Shown here: positions 55,095 to 64,000 of the stretch, piece by piece | How positions within the stretch are numbered: the stretch's first letter is position 1 | Layout: every line of letters starts with the position of its first letter | NCBI GenBank assembly: GCA_963576475.1 | Contig: OY754986.1 | Span: forward strand, 6,011,174 to 6,075,173 | From: Molanna angustata | Lineage: Eukaryota > Arthropoda > Insecta > Trichoptera > Molannidae | Reading direction: 5' to 3' | Length of the DNA stretch: 64,000 bases | Position numbers and translations under genes: made by a program | Notes under the pieces: generated by a model | What the model saw: only the letters and a program-made list of their open reading frames with translations | The model's database searches: none | What the model was told of the DNA's origin: nothing

Positions 55095-55260
55095 ATATTT
55101 TTTATTTGTCAGTGTAAGTGACTACCTCATCAAGCACAAGATTACATGTTTTTGATGAGGCATAGAAAAAAAAAAGTATTGTAAAAATTACTATATTTGT
55201 GAATTATATTTTTATGTGTATTGGAACATAATAGGTACGTTAAATAAACAAATAAAATAA
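55095..55260 (+). repeat. LINE 3' end with a CCTCATCAA hairpin
   Basis: CCTCATCAA...TTGATGAGG hairpin (55123-55162) about 90 bp before an A-rich AAATAAACAAATAAAATAAAA tail. The same hairpin with GCACAAG in its loop occurs at 59010-59045, so it is part of a shared 3' end. Confidence 0.5.
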
Positions 55261-56040
55261 AAGATGCAACAATTCTTGGTTATTTATTTTGGCGTTGACA
55301 ATTCATTAATTAATTAAATAGTTTTATTGTTTAATTCATTACATAGTTAAATAATTCGTTCTTCATCGTAAAATGTCGTAAGTAAATAAAATACCTATCG
55401 TTAAACGCAGCATTTTGGCAAGTAATTAACGTACGACAAAATTATCTACACATGTACAGCTAAAAAGCGGTTGATATACATACATACTAACATAACATTA
55501 GTTTGCGTTGATAATGGAGAATCGCTTAGTATCTAAGGAGATTAAGACCAGATGCATTATGGTAATACAACTATAATGCTTCAAACGCATCAAGGTATAA
55601 GCCGATTATTGTATTGTAAGGGGGCTCAATAGTATTTGAGAATTTTTGAAAATTTAATTACAAATATGTATAGTCATATATATTCGTATTCTACGAAATC
55701 TCACATATCTATGACAAAAAATATGTACAGCAAAAAGCATGCATGTATGACAAAAAATATGTATGTACAGCAAAAACCATGCTATCTCAAATTTCGGAAC
55801 GCTTTCTCAATCGCCAAAATAATCTCATTTTTTTGTCACACCATTTATGTATGCTTAATTAATAATATATATGTAACTCCTGTCCAACTAGTACTAGGTC
55901 AACCTGTTCTAGGACTAGCATCACCAAGTCACTCCACACAGTATTTGAATTGTATATTATGGAAAATTTTCAACATTTTCGTGAAATGAGTTCTTTACAT
56001 TATTTTTGATTCAAATATTTTATTTTGAAAACTTGATAAG
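55261..56040. other. No gene recognised
   Basis: AT-rich; a short repeat of ATGACAAAAAATATGTA...CAGCAAAAA at 55710-55790. A 117-codon frame at 55636 shows no motif. Confidence 0.35.
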
Positions 56041-56046
56041 TTTAAA

Positions 56047-56275
56047 TGCCGGCTTTCTTGGCTCAGTTGGTTGGGTATCTGACTGCTGATACAAATACAA
56101 CGTCCCGGGTTCGATTCCCATTGGAGACACAGTTATCAATTGTGTTTTCATTCTGGACCTGTAAGACGATTAATATCGTAAGTCTCCAGAATGTGGCAAC
56201 TTGTTATTGGGTGCGTGTTAAATTAATATTTAGTACCTGTTAGATCCCCGAGAGCAATATTAAAATGAATAAATA
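56047..56275 (+). mobile_element. SINE-A copy (tRNA-derived)
   Basis: GCCGGCTTTCTTGGCTCAGT, TGGTTGGGTATCTGACTGCT, B box GGGTTCGATTCCC, body CCAGAATGTGGCAACTTG, then GTTAGATCCCCGAGAGCAAT and an A-rich end. Confidence 0.9.
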
Positions 56276-56970
56276 CTGGTTTATGAAAGTGGGTTGCCTT
56301 CGTAGCAAATTTAAAAATAAGTATCAAATTTTGCGTTGCCAGAGCTTGGGGTCACTTTGAAATATTTGACAGTTAAAAAAATTGAAAGCACTGATCAAAT
56401 ACCTATACTTCAAAATCTTATGGTTTCTAAAGCGAATACTAGATACACGAAAAAAGTACAAATTTTCGTGTTTTTAGTGTTCAAATTTTCTCCTCTGTAG
56501 AAATATTTGAACATTGCCATAATGAAAACACCTTCATAATTCAAAGCAACTCCGGCTTAGCGTACGGGAGTTTGAACACAAAGTAGTTTGATTATGATAC
56601 GAGATCAAATTTACAAAATGAGACAAAAGCATTATGTATGTATATATTGTGTTTTGAATAGAGAGTTTCATATTATTGAGAAATGTTTCATTATCAAACA
56701 TTAGGTTGGGACATACATATACTATACACACTGTGCTGCTTTAGAGAATACAGTTTACAGCTTCCAAATGCTAAGTTGTATCGCATTGAGGCACACAGTA
56801 TTGTTCCTCTAAGATCCTTTGTGTTTAACTGAAATATGACTTGATCTATTAATATACGAACAATGTACATAATATTATGATATACAAACTATGGATACAC
56901 GATAGCGTTATAATGCAATAATAAAGATAATCCGAAACAGTTTCTTATAATTTAAATAACTTATGTGAAA
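56276..56970. other. No gene recognised
   Basis: AT-rich spacer. Confidence 0.35.
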
Positions 56971-56978
56971 GCAGAACA

Positions 56979-57655
56979 GTGTGTCAAATAAAAGTAGAGA
57001 ATGAATGGCTTGAACAAGTCGACGAGTATGTCTATCTGGGTAGTATGTTCCAACGGAATGGACGGCCTGATAAGGATATTGAAAGAAGAGTTATGGCAGG
57101 AAACAGAGTGAATGGAGCACTTAGACCAGTTATGAATGATCGCAACATATCAAGAGACGCTAAAGTTGCCATTCATAACGCAATCATAGTGCCAACCCTG
57201 ACGTATGCAAGTGAGACCTGGACATGGCAGAAGTCGCACGAAAGCAGAATAAATGCAGTTGAAATGAGATCGCTTAGAAGAATTTGTAACAGAACGATGT
57301 ATGATAGAGTTCGGAATGAAGATACAAGGAAAGAATGTAAGATAAAGATGTAATTAACAGAATGAAAGTTAACACATTGAGAATGAACGAAGAACGCCTG
57401 ACGAAGAAAATATACAAAGCTGACAGGAACGGAATAAGAGGTCGCGGGCGCCCAAGAAAAGGATGGCACGACCATGTAAACGATATTTTGAAAGATGGAA
57501 ATGTAAGAAGCATGAACAACAGACGAACATGTATAAGACGATGTATGAATGTTGATGAGGCGATGAATGTGTGTCAAGGTAGAAAAATGTGGCGTTCGGT
57601 TCTCTCTGCCTACCCCGTGAGGGACATAGCGTGATGGTATGTATGTATGTATGTA
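56979..57655 (+). pseudogene. RTE-like LINE, longest copy of the GTAT-ended family
   Basis: First frame 56979-57353: 'EYVYLGSMFQRNGRPDKDIE', 'NRVNGALRPVMNDRNIS', 'TLTYASETWTWQKSHESRI' and 'EMRSLRRICNRTMYDRVRN'. After a frameshift and stop, the second frame 57362-57634 continues to 'SAYPVRDIA'. A 21-bp in-frame deletion removes 'WFGHMGR' (compare 53525-53940). The 3' end is ATGGTATGTATGTATGTATG. Lacks palm and endonuclease. Confidence 0.85.
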
Positions 57656-58738
57656 TAAACACTTTTTGAAGCATTCAAAGTTCCTAAAATAAAGAATATT
57701 TCTAAAAAAACGTCAATTTTACAAATCGTTAATGATAATGTAACGAAAAAATTAAAAAAAAAATATGTCACTACGATTTCGAAGTGATTTTTTAAATTTA
57801 TAAATGTAATACCTACTAGACACACGCAAACCAATTACATTTATATGGGAATAAACAATTTAAATTATATATGAAATAAAAGAGATTTAAAAAGGTTCAA
57901 ACAAAGACCGAAAAAACATTATTTCACAATCTAAACGTTGTATATGTAATGATGTATAATTTGTTTTTGACATAATATGTTGTATGAAATATTTTAATAA
58001 AAGCAGATAAATTTTGTTTTAAAGAGCGTTAGAGCATTTTGACAATTTTGACACGTGATATCATATGAAAAAAATTTATGATATATATGAAAAGCTAATC
58101 AGTTCTATGTTCAAGCTATTAATTTTCTTATATCAATATGAAATCAAAGAACTGAACATTGCCATACTTAAAAAATTCTCTTGTTACATATAAGTTTCAT
58201 ACAAAAATCCATTCAATAAAATATAATTTTTAAAACCGTTGAATATTTTTCTTTTAACATTGACCAACTTTGAATACAATTTTATGAAGATTCTTGGTGT
58301 TGTATAAATAGTTGAAACCAAATTAAAATATCTCTAATTTCCAGGTCGGGAGAGCTTTTTTTTTAGTTTTAATAGATGAAATCATAAAGAAACATTGAGA
58401 AAAAATGAACCGTTGTCTATGGAAAACTAATCAGCTCTAAGTTTATGGACTTAACATATATGATATCAATATGAAGTCAATCGGACTTGTAGTTTGGGCT
58501 GCAGAGAGGACACAAAAATAAACAACGTAAATGATGAATTCATAGAGAAGAAATCAAAAGTTGTCTATGGAAAACTAATGAGCTCTAGGTCTTTGCACTT
58601 TACACATATATCTAGGTACATACATATAAATAAATAAATGAATAAATACGGACCAAATTGTTTTCTTTAGTAGTTATTATGTATATTTGTTTTTCGTTTG
58701 TGCAAAGCTTTGTTTTCACAATTGTATAACTCTGTATT
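57656..58738. other. No gene; internal imperfect duplication
   Basis: AT-rich. TTGTCTATGGAAAACTAAT, then CAGCTCTA/GAGCTCTA occurs at about 58412 and 58560, a diverged ~145-bp direct duplication. No coding evidence. Confidence 0.35.
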
Positions 58739-58740
58739 TT

Positions 58741-58972
58741 ATTTTTTTTTTTTTTTTTATTGCTTCTCGGGCAACTAACAGGTACTGTGTCAAACATCAA
58801 TTTAACACGCACCCAACAACAACTTGCCACATTCTGGAGACTTACGATATTAATCGTCTCACAGATCCTGACTGAACATGATTAAAAATGTGTCTCCACC
58901 GGGAATCGAATCCGGGACCTTTGGACCAGCATGAGCAGTCGGATTCCTTACCAACTGAGCCACGAAGACCGA
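58741..58972 (-). mobile_element. SINE-A copy (tRNA-derived)
   Basis: Reversed: T-rich tail, TGCTTCTCGGGCAACTAACA, CACCCAACAACAACTTGCC, B box as GGGAATCGAATCCGGGACC, and CAACTGAGCCACGAAGACCG at the head. Confidence 0.9.
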
Positions 58973-58989
58973 AGGCGATTTTAATGTAT

Positions 58990-59165
58990 CATCTAAAATC
59001 TAATAATTCCCTCATCAAGCACAAGGTTTAAATCTTTTTGATGAGGTAATGCAACAATTTTACTTTAGTTAGTAGTTGCATGTAGCACATGAGATCCAAC
59101 TGTCGATAGCGATAGTATGTATGTCGATAATAGCGATAGTAGAAGCGATAGTATGTATGTCAACT
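58990..59165 (-). repeat. LINE 3' hairpin and family R end
   Basis: 59010-59045: CCCTCATCAAGCACAAGG...TTTGATGAGG, as at 55121. 59064-59165: reversed family R terminus (AGTTGCATGTAGCACATGAG) followed by an expanded GATAGTATGTATGTC.. GATAGCGATAGTA repeat. Confidence 0.5.
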
Positions 59166-59167
59166 GT

Positions 59168-59645
59168 CGATAGCAACAGGCCTTAAATCAGACCCAAAGT
59201 TCTACAAAAATGAATACTAAATTTGGGCAAAGATTTTTTGTATTTACTGCACCTCGAATTTATAATAAACTGCCATCGGACCTTAAAGGGTTAACTCAAT
59301 TCAAAGCCCGTGGTACCAAGTGGCTATTCGATGTGGGTAGAACCCAAAATGAAAGTAACGTTGCAACAATAATTTCTTAACTAATTATTTTTTGTTGTCT
59401 GTTTAGATTGTGTGTACCTATTTCACTTTTAAATCTTTATTTTTTAATTTAAAATATGTAATTATTCCTAATGTTTATTTTTATAGATTTCTTATTCTTC
59501 TGTTTTTTACTGTAATGTAATAATTTCACAAATGTACAGGTGGCTGCTTCAGAACAGATTTATTCTAGTGAGGCGGCTATCTTATATTAAAATAATGTAT
59601 ATGTTTATATGATCATAAATAAATAAATAAAAAATAAAAGAAGAA
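59168..59645 (+). pseudogene. LINE C-terminus, 3' UTR and tail
   Basis: 'MNTKFGQRFFVFTAPRIYNK', then 'LPSDLKGLTQFKARGTKWLF' (59208-59379), the same terminus as the reversed copy at 18125-18750. The 3' UTR has GGTGGCTGCTTCAGAACAGA and ends ATAAATAAATAAATAAAAAA, then (GAA)n. Confidence 0.8.
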
Positions 59646-59658
59646 GAAGAATAATATT

Positions 59659-59872
59659 GTCGGCCTTCATGGCTCAGTGGGTTAGGTATCTGACTCCTGA
59701 CCTAAAGGTCCCGGGTTCGATTCCCGGTGGAGACACAGTTTTTAAATTGTGTTTTCAGTCTGGATCTGTGAGACGATAAATATCGTAAGTCTCCAGAATG
59801 TGGCAACTTGTTATTGGGTGCATGTTAAAATAATATTTGGCATAGTACCTGTTAGTTGCCCGGGAAGCAATA

Positions 59873-59904
<32 letters not shown>

Positions 59905-59908
59905 ATAT
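59659..59908 (+). mobile_element. SINE-A copy, best preserved
   Basis: GTCGGCCTTCATGGCTCAGT, GGGTTAGGTATCTGACTCCT, GGGTTCGATTCCCGGTGGAG, body complete to GTTAGTTGCCCGGGAAGCAA, and a pure (AAAT)n tail (about 59873-59906). Confidence 0.92.
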
Positions 59909-59910
59909 AC

Positions 59911-60310
59911 CACCACCAAGGCCCGAAATTATAAAAGTTAAAATATATCCTGAAAATATTCGCAATAGGTACTTAGAGCATAACATATTTTATTGTTTAT
60001 TTAAAATTTTGTTAAACAAATTCCATTGTTACATAAAATTAGTAAATAAATTAAATGTTTCTTATAATGCACCAAACATCAAACAAACATTGTGATGGAA
60101 AGATGTTGATCAATCGTTTTAAATTACATACAGAAACATTAAAAGTGAATTTAATTATTTTATAAATTAATAAAACACCGATAGGCATTAAATCAGACCC
60201 AAAGTTCTATATAAAAGAAGAAGAAGAACACCACCACCAAGGCCTGAAATTATATAGCGTATATTATATCCTTCTGAGAATTTTCGCAATACTTAGAGCA
60301 TAACAAATTT
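59911..60310. repeat. Imperfect duplication of flanking sequence
   Basis: CACCACCAAGGCC.GAAATTATA and ATTTTCGCAATA..CTTAGAGCATAACA occur at 59911-59995 and 60229-60310. The second is preceded by GCATTAAATCAGACCCAAAG and TTCTATATAAAAGAAGAAGA (60184-60228), matching 59172-59205 joined to the (GAA)n before the SINE, without LINE and SINE between. Confidence 0.65.
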
Positions 60311-60785
60311 TATACATTATAGTAAACACCGAGAATGGCTTATATGTAAATGCGGCCCAAGTCACCGCTGATTCATTATCAAAACATATGTATTATTTTA
60401 ATAAGATATGTGAGCACAATATACAAATTTGTATTATATTTGATTATTTAAATATACTAAGATCCTTTTAATGAATATAATCTTATTATATATTTTTAGA
60501 AAATATACATAGGCAAACATTAAAAACAAGTTACTTTTATTTTCTACATTTATTTCTGTATAAGTGATAAACAATAATAAGCCTTATTAAATTCAGAGAT
60601 TTTATAAAATATGTAGATTTCATAAAACGATTTGTGTTATTTTGAAAAAGATTGTGTATGCGAATTAAGCTCTATTACTCAAACCACTTTGTAAATAGTA
60701 TACATAGGTACCTAAGTATTAAAAATTGTTTTTGCATAAGCAGATTATTTTAAATCTGTTACCTACCTATTATGTAAATTATTTG
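60311..60785. other. No gene recognised
   Basis: AT-rich. Confidence 0.35.
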
Positions 60786-60789
60786 TGTA

Positions 60790-61200
60790 GTAAGATGATA
60801 AATGATAGAATAAGAAATTAGGTCACTAAGAAGAATGTGTGGTAAGACGATAAATGATAGGATAAGAAAGAAGGTCACTAAGACGAATGTGTGATAAGAC
60901 GATAAATAGCAGAATAAGAAATGAGGTCACTAAGACGAAAGTGTGGTAAGACGATAAATGACAGAATAAGAAATGAGGTCACTTAGACGAATGTGTGGTA
61001 TGACGATAAATGACAGAATAAGAAATGAGGTCACTAAAACGAAAGTGTGGTAAGATGATAAATGATAGAATAAGAAAAGAGGTCACTTAGACGAATGTGT
61101 GGTAAGACAATAAATGACAGAATAAGAAATGAGGTCACTAAGACGAAAGTGCGGTAAGATGATAAATGATAGAATAAGAAATGAGGTCACTAAGACGATA
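60790..61200 (+). repeat. 52-bp minisatellite derived from LINE coding sequence
   Basis: About eight units of GACGATAAATGACAGAATAA, GAAATGAGGTCACTAAGACG and AATGTGTGGTAA with point variation. One unit translates as 'RMCGKTINDRIRNEVT', which matches the R..C.KT..DR.RNE segment of the RTE-like LINEs in this window. The 52-bp period is not a multiple of three, so the array itself does not code. Confidence 0.9.
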
Positions 61201-61249
61201 TTTTTTAAATAAAGTAGAAATAAAATGATGGATAAAATAAAAATAATTA

Positions 61250-61410
61250 GATTGGTGGTAGCAGAGCGGGTAGCGCGCTGGGTTTGTAATTCAGTGGTCG
61301 CGAGTTCAAATCCTGCCACGACCGATTTCGTTTACCTATAGCACAAGCATTTATGATAAATTTAGGGATTATATGAGGATGTATATTTACTTGTTACAAG
61401 AATATATTTG
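61250..61410 (+). mobile_element. SINE-B copy (tRNA-derived)
   Basis: GGTAGCAGAGCGGGTAGCGC, GCTGGGTTTGTAATTCAGTG, GTCGCGAGTTCAAATCC (B-box-like), CGATTTCGTTTACCTATAGC, then the tail TTTAGGGATTATATGAGGAT and ACTTGTTACAAG. Confidence 0.85.
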
Positions 61411-61479
61411 ATGTGAATAATTATTCAAATGAATAATTATTTATTTAAAAAAAAATACTATTGCCATTATTGAGATATT

Positions 61480-61680
61480 GTTCAAAAATGAAAACGCATT
61501 GTTGTGTTACGCGACGTCCTACGTAGGCGATTCAAAGCGAATGGGAAGCGGCGCGGCGCGGCGCGAAAATAACAAACAGTCGGTAACTATGGTAGTGTCC
61601 TACGTTACCGACCGCGAGTTGGTTTCGATGCGGCGCGGCGCGATGCGAAGCAAACGCGATCAGTTGGTTTGATATTTTCG
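61480..61680. other. Small GC- and CpG-rich patch
   Basis: GCGGCGCGGCGCGGCGCG (61548-61565) and GCGGCGCGGCGCGATGCG (61631-61648), with TACGCGACGTCC and TACCGACCGCGAG between, in a genome that is otherwise AT-rich. A 64-codon frame (61478-61672) has no motif. It could be the 5' region of a transposable element. Confidence 0.6.
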
Positions 61681-61681
61681 C

Positions 61682-61831
61682 GCGAATGGGCGTGATGACA
61701 GTATGAAAAAATCATTGAAATTTTAATTTTATAAAATAAAATAGGTTATAAAGATTTGAAAAAATACATTTCTTTTCATTTTAAAAGAGCGAATAATATT
61801 AATATTATTAAAATAAAAATACAAAATATGT
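61682..61831 (+). repeat. Direct repeat, first copy
   Basis: GTGATGACAGTATGAAAAAA, TAAAATAGGTTATAAAGATT, TTCATTTTAAAAGAGCGAAT, ATTAATATTATTAAAATAAA. A copy about 90% similar by eye is at 62505-62656. Confidence 0.75.
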
Positions 61832-62332
61832 AAGTCCGCCATTTTATGAGAAACACCAATCAGAGTGAATCAAAATATTATGACGTCACAGTTTCAATAC
61901 AATATATATGAAATTACTTTGCATCGAAAAAAGACTTTTGCTCATCAGAATTTAGAAAGGTAAAAACTTACATATAAGCGAATTTTTATTATTCTATGCA
62001 TATAAGTACTTCATTTATCTATAATTTAAATACAACTTACATCTCGAAAATCGATAAAATATGTTCCTTCTTCTCTCTACATTATCTGTTCATAAACTAA
62101 AAGCATACCTACGCGGTACTGCGGTAGACATGACATGTGTAAAGCTGCGTTGCACCGCTCAATTGCGTCGATTCTGTTCACTGCGACGGGTGTGTTAACT
62201 CACTCCTTCGAAAAGTATTGGCTCACGGCGCAGTGAGTCGTGAGTGCTAGACAGGGAGAATGCGAACCTTGATGCGAACAGTGTTAGGGTATTGAGTTAT
62301 TGAGTTGCCTGCTTTTTAACCGACATACTATT
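61832..62332. other. No gene recognised; GC-richer end
   Basis: AT-rich to 62100, then a CpG-containing stretch (62140-62300: GCTGCGTTGCACCGCTCAAT, GCGACGGGTG, CACGGCGCAGTGAGTCGTGA) similar in character to 61480-61680. Confidence 0.4.
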
Positions 62333-62372
62333 ACTTTCCCGATTCTACTTTTAAAAGTAGAATCGGGAAAGT
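62333..62372. repeat. 40-bp perfect palindrome
   Basis: ACTTTCCCGATTCTACTTTT followed by its exact complement, no loop. Confidence 0.9.
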
Positions 62373-62504
62373 TGTGATATTTTTAAACATGTATGTAGGT
62401 ACATGAAATATAATGAATACAATAATAATCTTTGCTTATATAAAATACAATACCTGCATATTATACTTTTATTACTATTTTTTAACTAGCTTAATGACCC
62501 GGCG

Positions 62505-62656
62505 CAGTGAATAGACGTGATGAGAGTAAGAAAAAATCATTGACATTATGATTTTAAAAAATAAAATAGGTTATAAAGATTTAAAAAAATGTATTTATTT
62601 TCATTTTAAAAGAGTGAATAATATTAATATTATTAAAATAAAAATACAAAATATTT
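62505..62656 (+). repeat. Direct repeat, second copy, abutting the LINE
   Basis: Second copy of 61682-61831, ending at ATACAAAATATTTA directly before the first LINE codons (62657). Confidence 0.75.
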
Positions 62657-64000
62657 AGGATGTAAAGAACAACTAATAATTGATTCAGTAATTTTTAAAC
62701 AAATACAAACTAAAAATCGTAATTTACATGTAGGATATATTGATTATAAAAAAGCTTTTGATAGTGTACCGCAATCGTGGCTTATAAAAATATTAGAAAT
62801 ATACAAAATTAGCCCAATTTTAATAAACTTTTTAAAATGTATTATGTTAGGCTGGAATACAGATTTAAAAATCAATTTAAATTCTAATAAAATATCTATT
62901 CCAGGAATTAAAATTAAACGCGGAATTTTTCAGGGAGATTCATTGAGTCCACTTGGGTTTTGTTTAGCTCTTAATCCGCTTTCTAAAATGTTAAATGAAT
63001 CTAAGTATGGAATAAAAATTAACGGTCATCCACGGTCTAATATTAAAATTTCGCACTTAATATATATGGATGATATAAAAGTATATGCTAAATCTGATTC
63101 AGAATTGGAAAAAATGATTAGGATAATAAAAGCATTTTCAGATGATATTAGAATGTCTTTCGGTTTAGATAAATGTAAAACTTTACATGTCGAAAAGGGT
63201 AAAATACTAGAAATGGGTGGTGATATTCAAAGAAATTTTCAAATAGATAGTTTGAAAGGGTTGGAGGTTTATAAATATCTAGGTTATCCGCAGTCTAACA
63301 AATTAGACCACACGAAAATAAAATTTGATATTAATATAAAATTTAAAGATAGAATTACGAAAATATTAAAATGCAATCTGTCAGCTAAAAACTTAACTAA
63401 AGCTATTAATACTTGGGCAATACCGATATTGACATATTCTTTTGGAATTATTAAATGGTCAAAAACAGATTTACATAGTTTAGAAAGAACAATAAGAACG
63501 CGTTTGACTAAATTTCGTTGTCATCATCCTAATTCCGCGATTGAATGAATCAATTTGCCTAGGAATTTAGGAGGTAGGGGTATAATAAAAATAACATCGT
63601 TACATAATAATCAAATTGAATAGCTAAAAACTTTCTTTCACAAAAAATCTGATAGTTCTTTAATGCATAAAGTAATCTGTGAGGCGGACAAAAATTTAAC
63701 AACATTAAATTTAAATTACGAGAATGCCAATAACAATATTATAAATATAAATGACGACCTTCTAAATTCGTGGCTAAATAAAATAATTCATTCTATACAT
63801 CCAAAATTTCTCAACCAACCTTATGTTGACAAAATTTGGTCAAACAAATGGTTGAGTATTGGTGATTTGGAGGCGGATTTAGAAGGTTTTATAATAGCAA
63901 TTCAGGATAGAGTAATAAAAACTAAAAATTATCAAAAATATATAATAAAAGACATAAATGTAGTTGATGATAGTTGTAAGAAATGTTTGGCTTTTCCGGA
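62657..64000 (+). pseudogene. Dong/R4-like LINE reverse transcriptase, truncated
   Basis: Readable from 62657: 'GCKEQLIIDSVIFKQ', 'YIDYKKAFDSVPQSWL' (motif A aspartate), 'GIFQGDSLSPLGFCLALNPL', 'LIYMDDIKVYA' (YMDD, 63063-63074), 'VYKYLGYPQSNKLDH', 'KAINTWAIPILTYSFGIIKW', then 'LGGRGIIKI' and, at the edge, 'CKKCLAFP', the start of a C-terminal cysteine motif. TGA at 63546-63548 and TAG at 63621-63623 interrupt an otherwise open frame. 5' truncated within the fingers; the end is outside the window. Motif style and the retained tail fit the Dong/R4 group (inferred). Confidence 0.85.

Overview
This is nuclear DNA from an animal, most likely an insect. It is AT-rich, has no operon-like gene packing, and is filled with non-LTR retrotransposon tails, tRNA-derived SINEs, Tc1/mariner-type elements, fold-back repeats and satellites. 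The RTE-like LINE tails ending in GTAT repeats and the Dong/R4-like and CsRn1/Kabuki-like elements remind me of Lepidoptera, but that is recollection and the order is not proven. I found no convincing single-copy host gene, rRNA gene, functional tRNA gene or CRISPR array. A run of 200 N (37158-37357) marks an assembly join.

Layout. 1-4.4 kb: LINE tails and a candidate hammerhead ribozyme (2328-2380). 6.2-7.5 kb: a SINE interrupted by a Tc1/mariner-like element that is itself interrupted by an RTE-like LINE. 10.9-12.3 kb: a perfect 92-bp-arm palindrome, then a second SINE family copy interrupted twice by TA-flanked DNA elements. 15.2-17.7 kb: a 2.5-kb DNA transposon with ~311-bp terminal inverted repeats and a decayed transposase. 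18-24.4 kb: mariner remnant and LINE fragments. 25.3-26.0 kb: a ~250-bp (AT)n tract next to a perfect 169-bp-arm palindrome with a hammerhead-like fold. 26-34 kb: LINE tails, a fold-back MITE and a 25-bp minisatellite. 34.3-37.2 kb: TTTCG-rich satellite with an inverted block, ending at the gap. 37.4-39.2 kb: LINE pieces and SINE-derived tandem repeats.

The best-preserved coding unit is an 8,494-bp Ty3/gypsy-type LTR retrotransposon on the minus strand (39697-48190). It has apparently identical 521-bp LTRs, a 4-bp target duplication, a tRNA-Trp-like primer site, a polypurine tract and an intact 1,366-residue Gag-Pol with every catalytic motif. It sits inside an older LINE fragment, which sits among tandem repeats derived from a SINE. 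48-64 kb holds more LINE fragments, a large fold-back element (52216-53159), 73-bp and 52-bp minisatellites (the latter copied from LINE coding sequence), SINEs, a small CpG-rich patch, and a Dong/R4-like reverse transcriptase pseudogene running off the right edge.

The elements do not form a cooperating pathway. The biology here is layered transposition, several layers of which can be ordered from target duplications and from uninterrupted paralogues in the same window.
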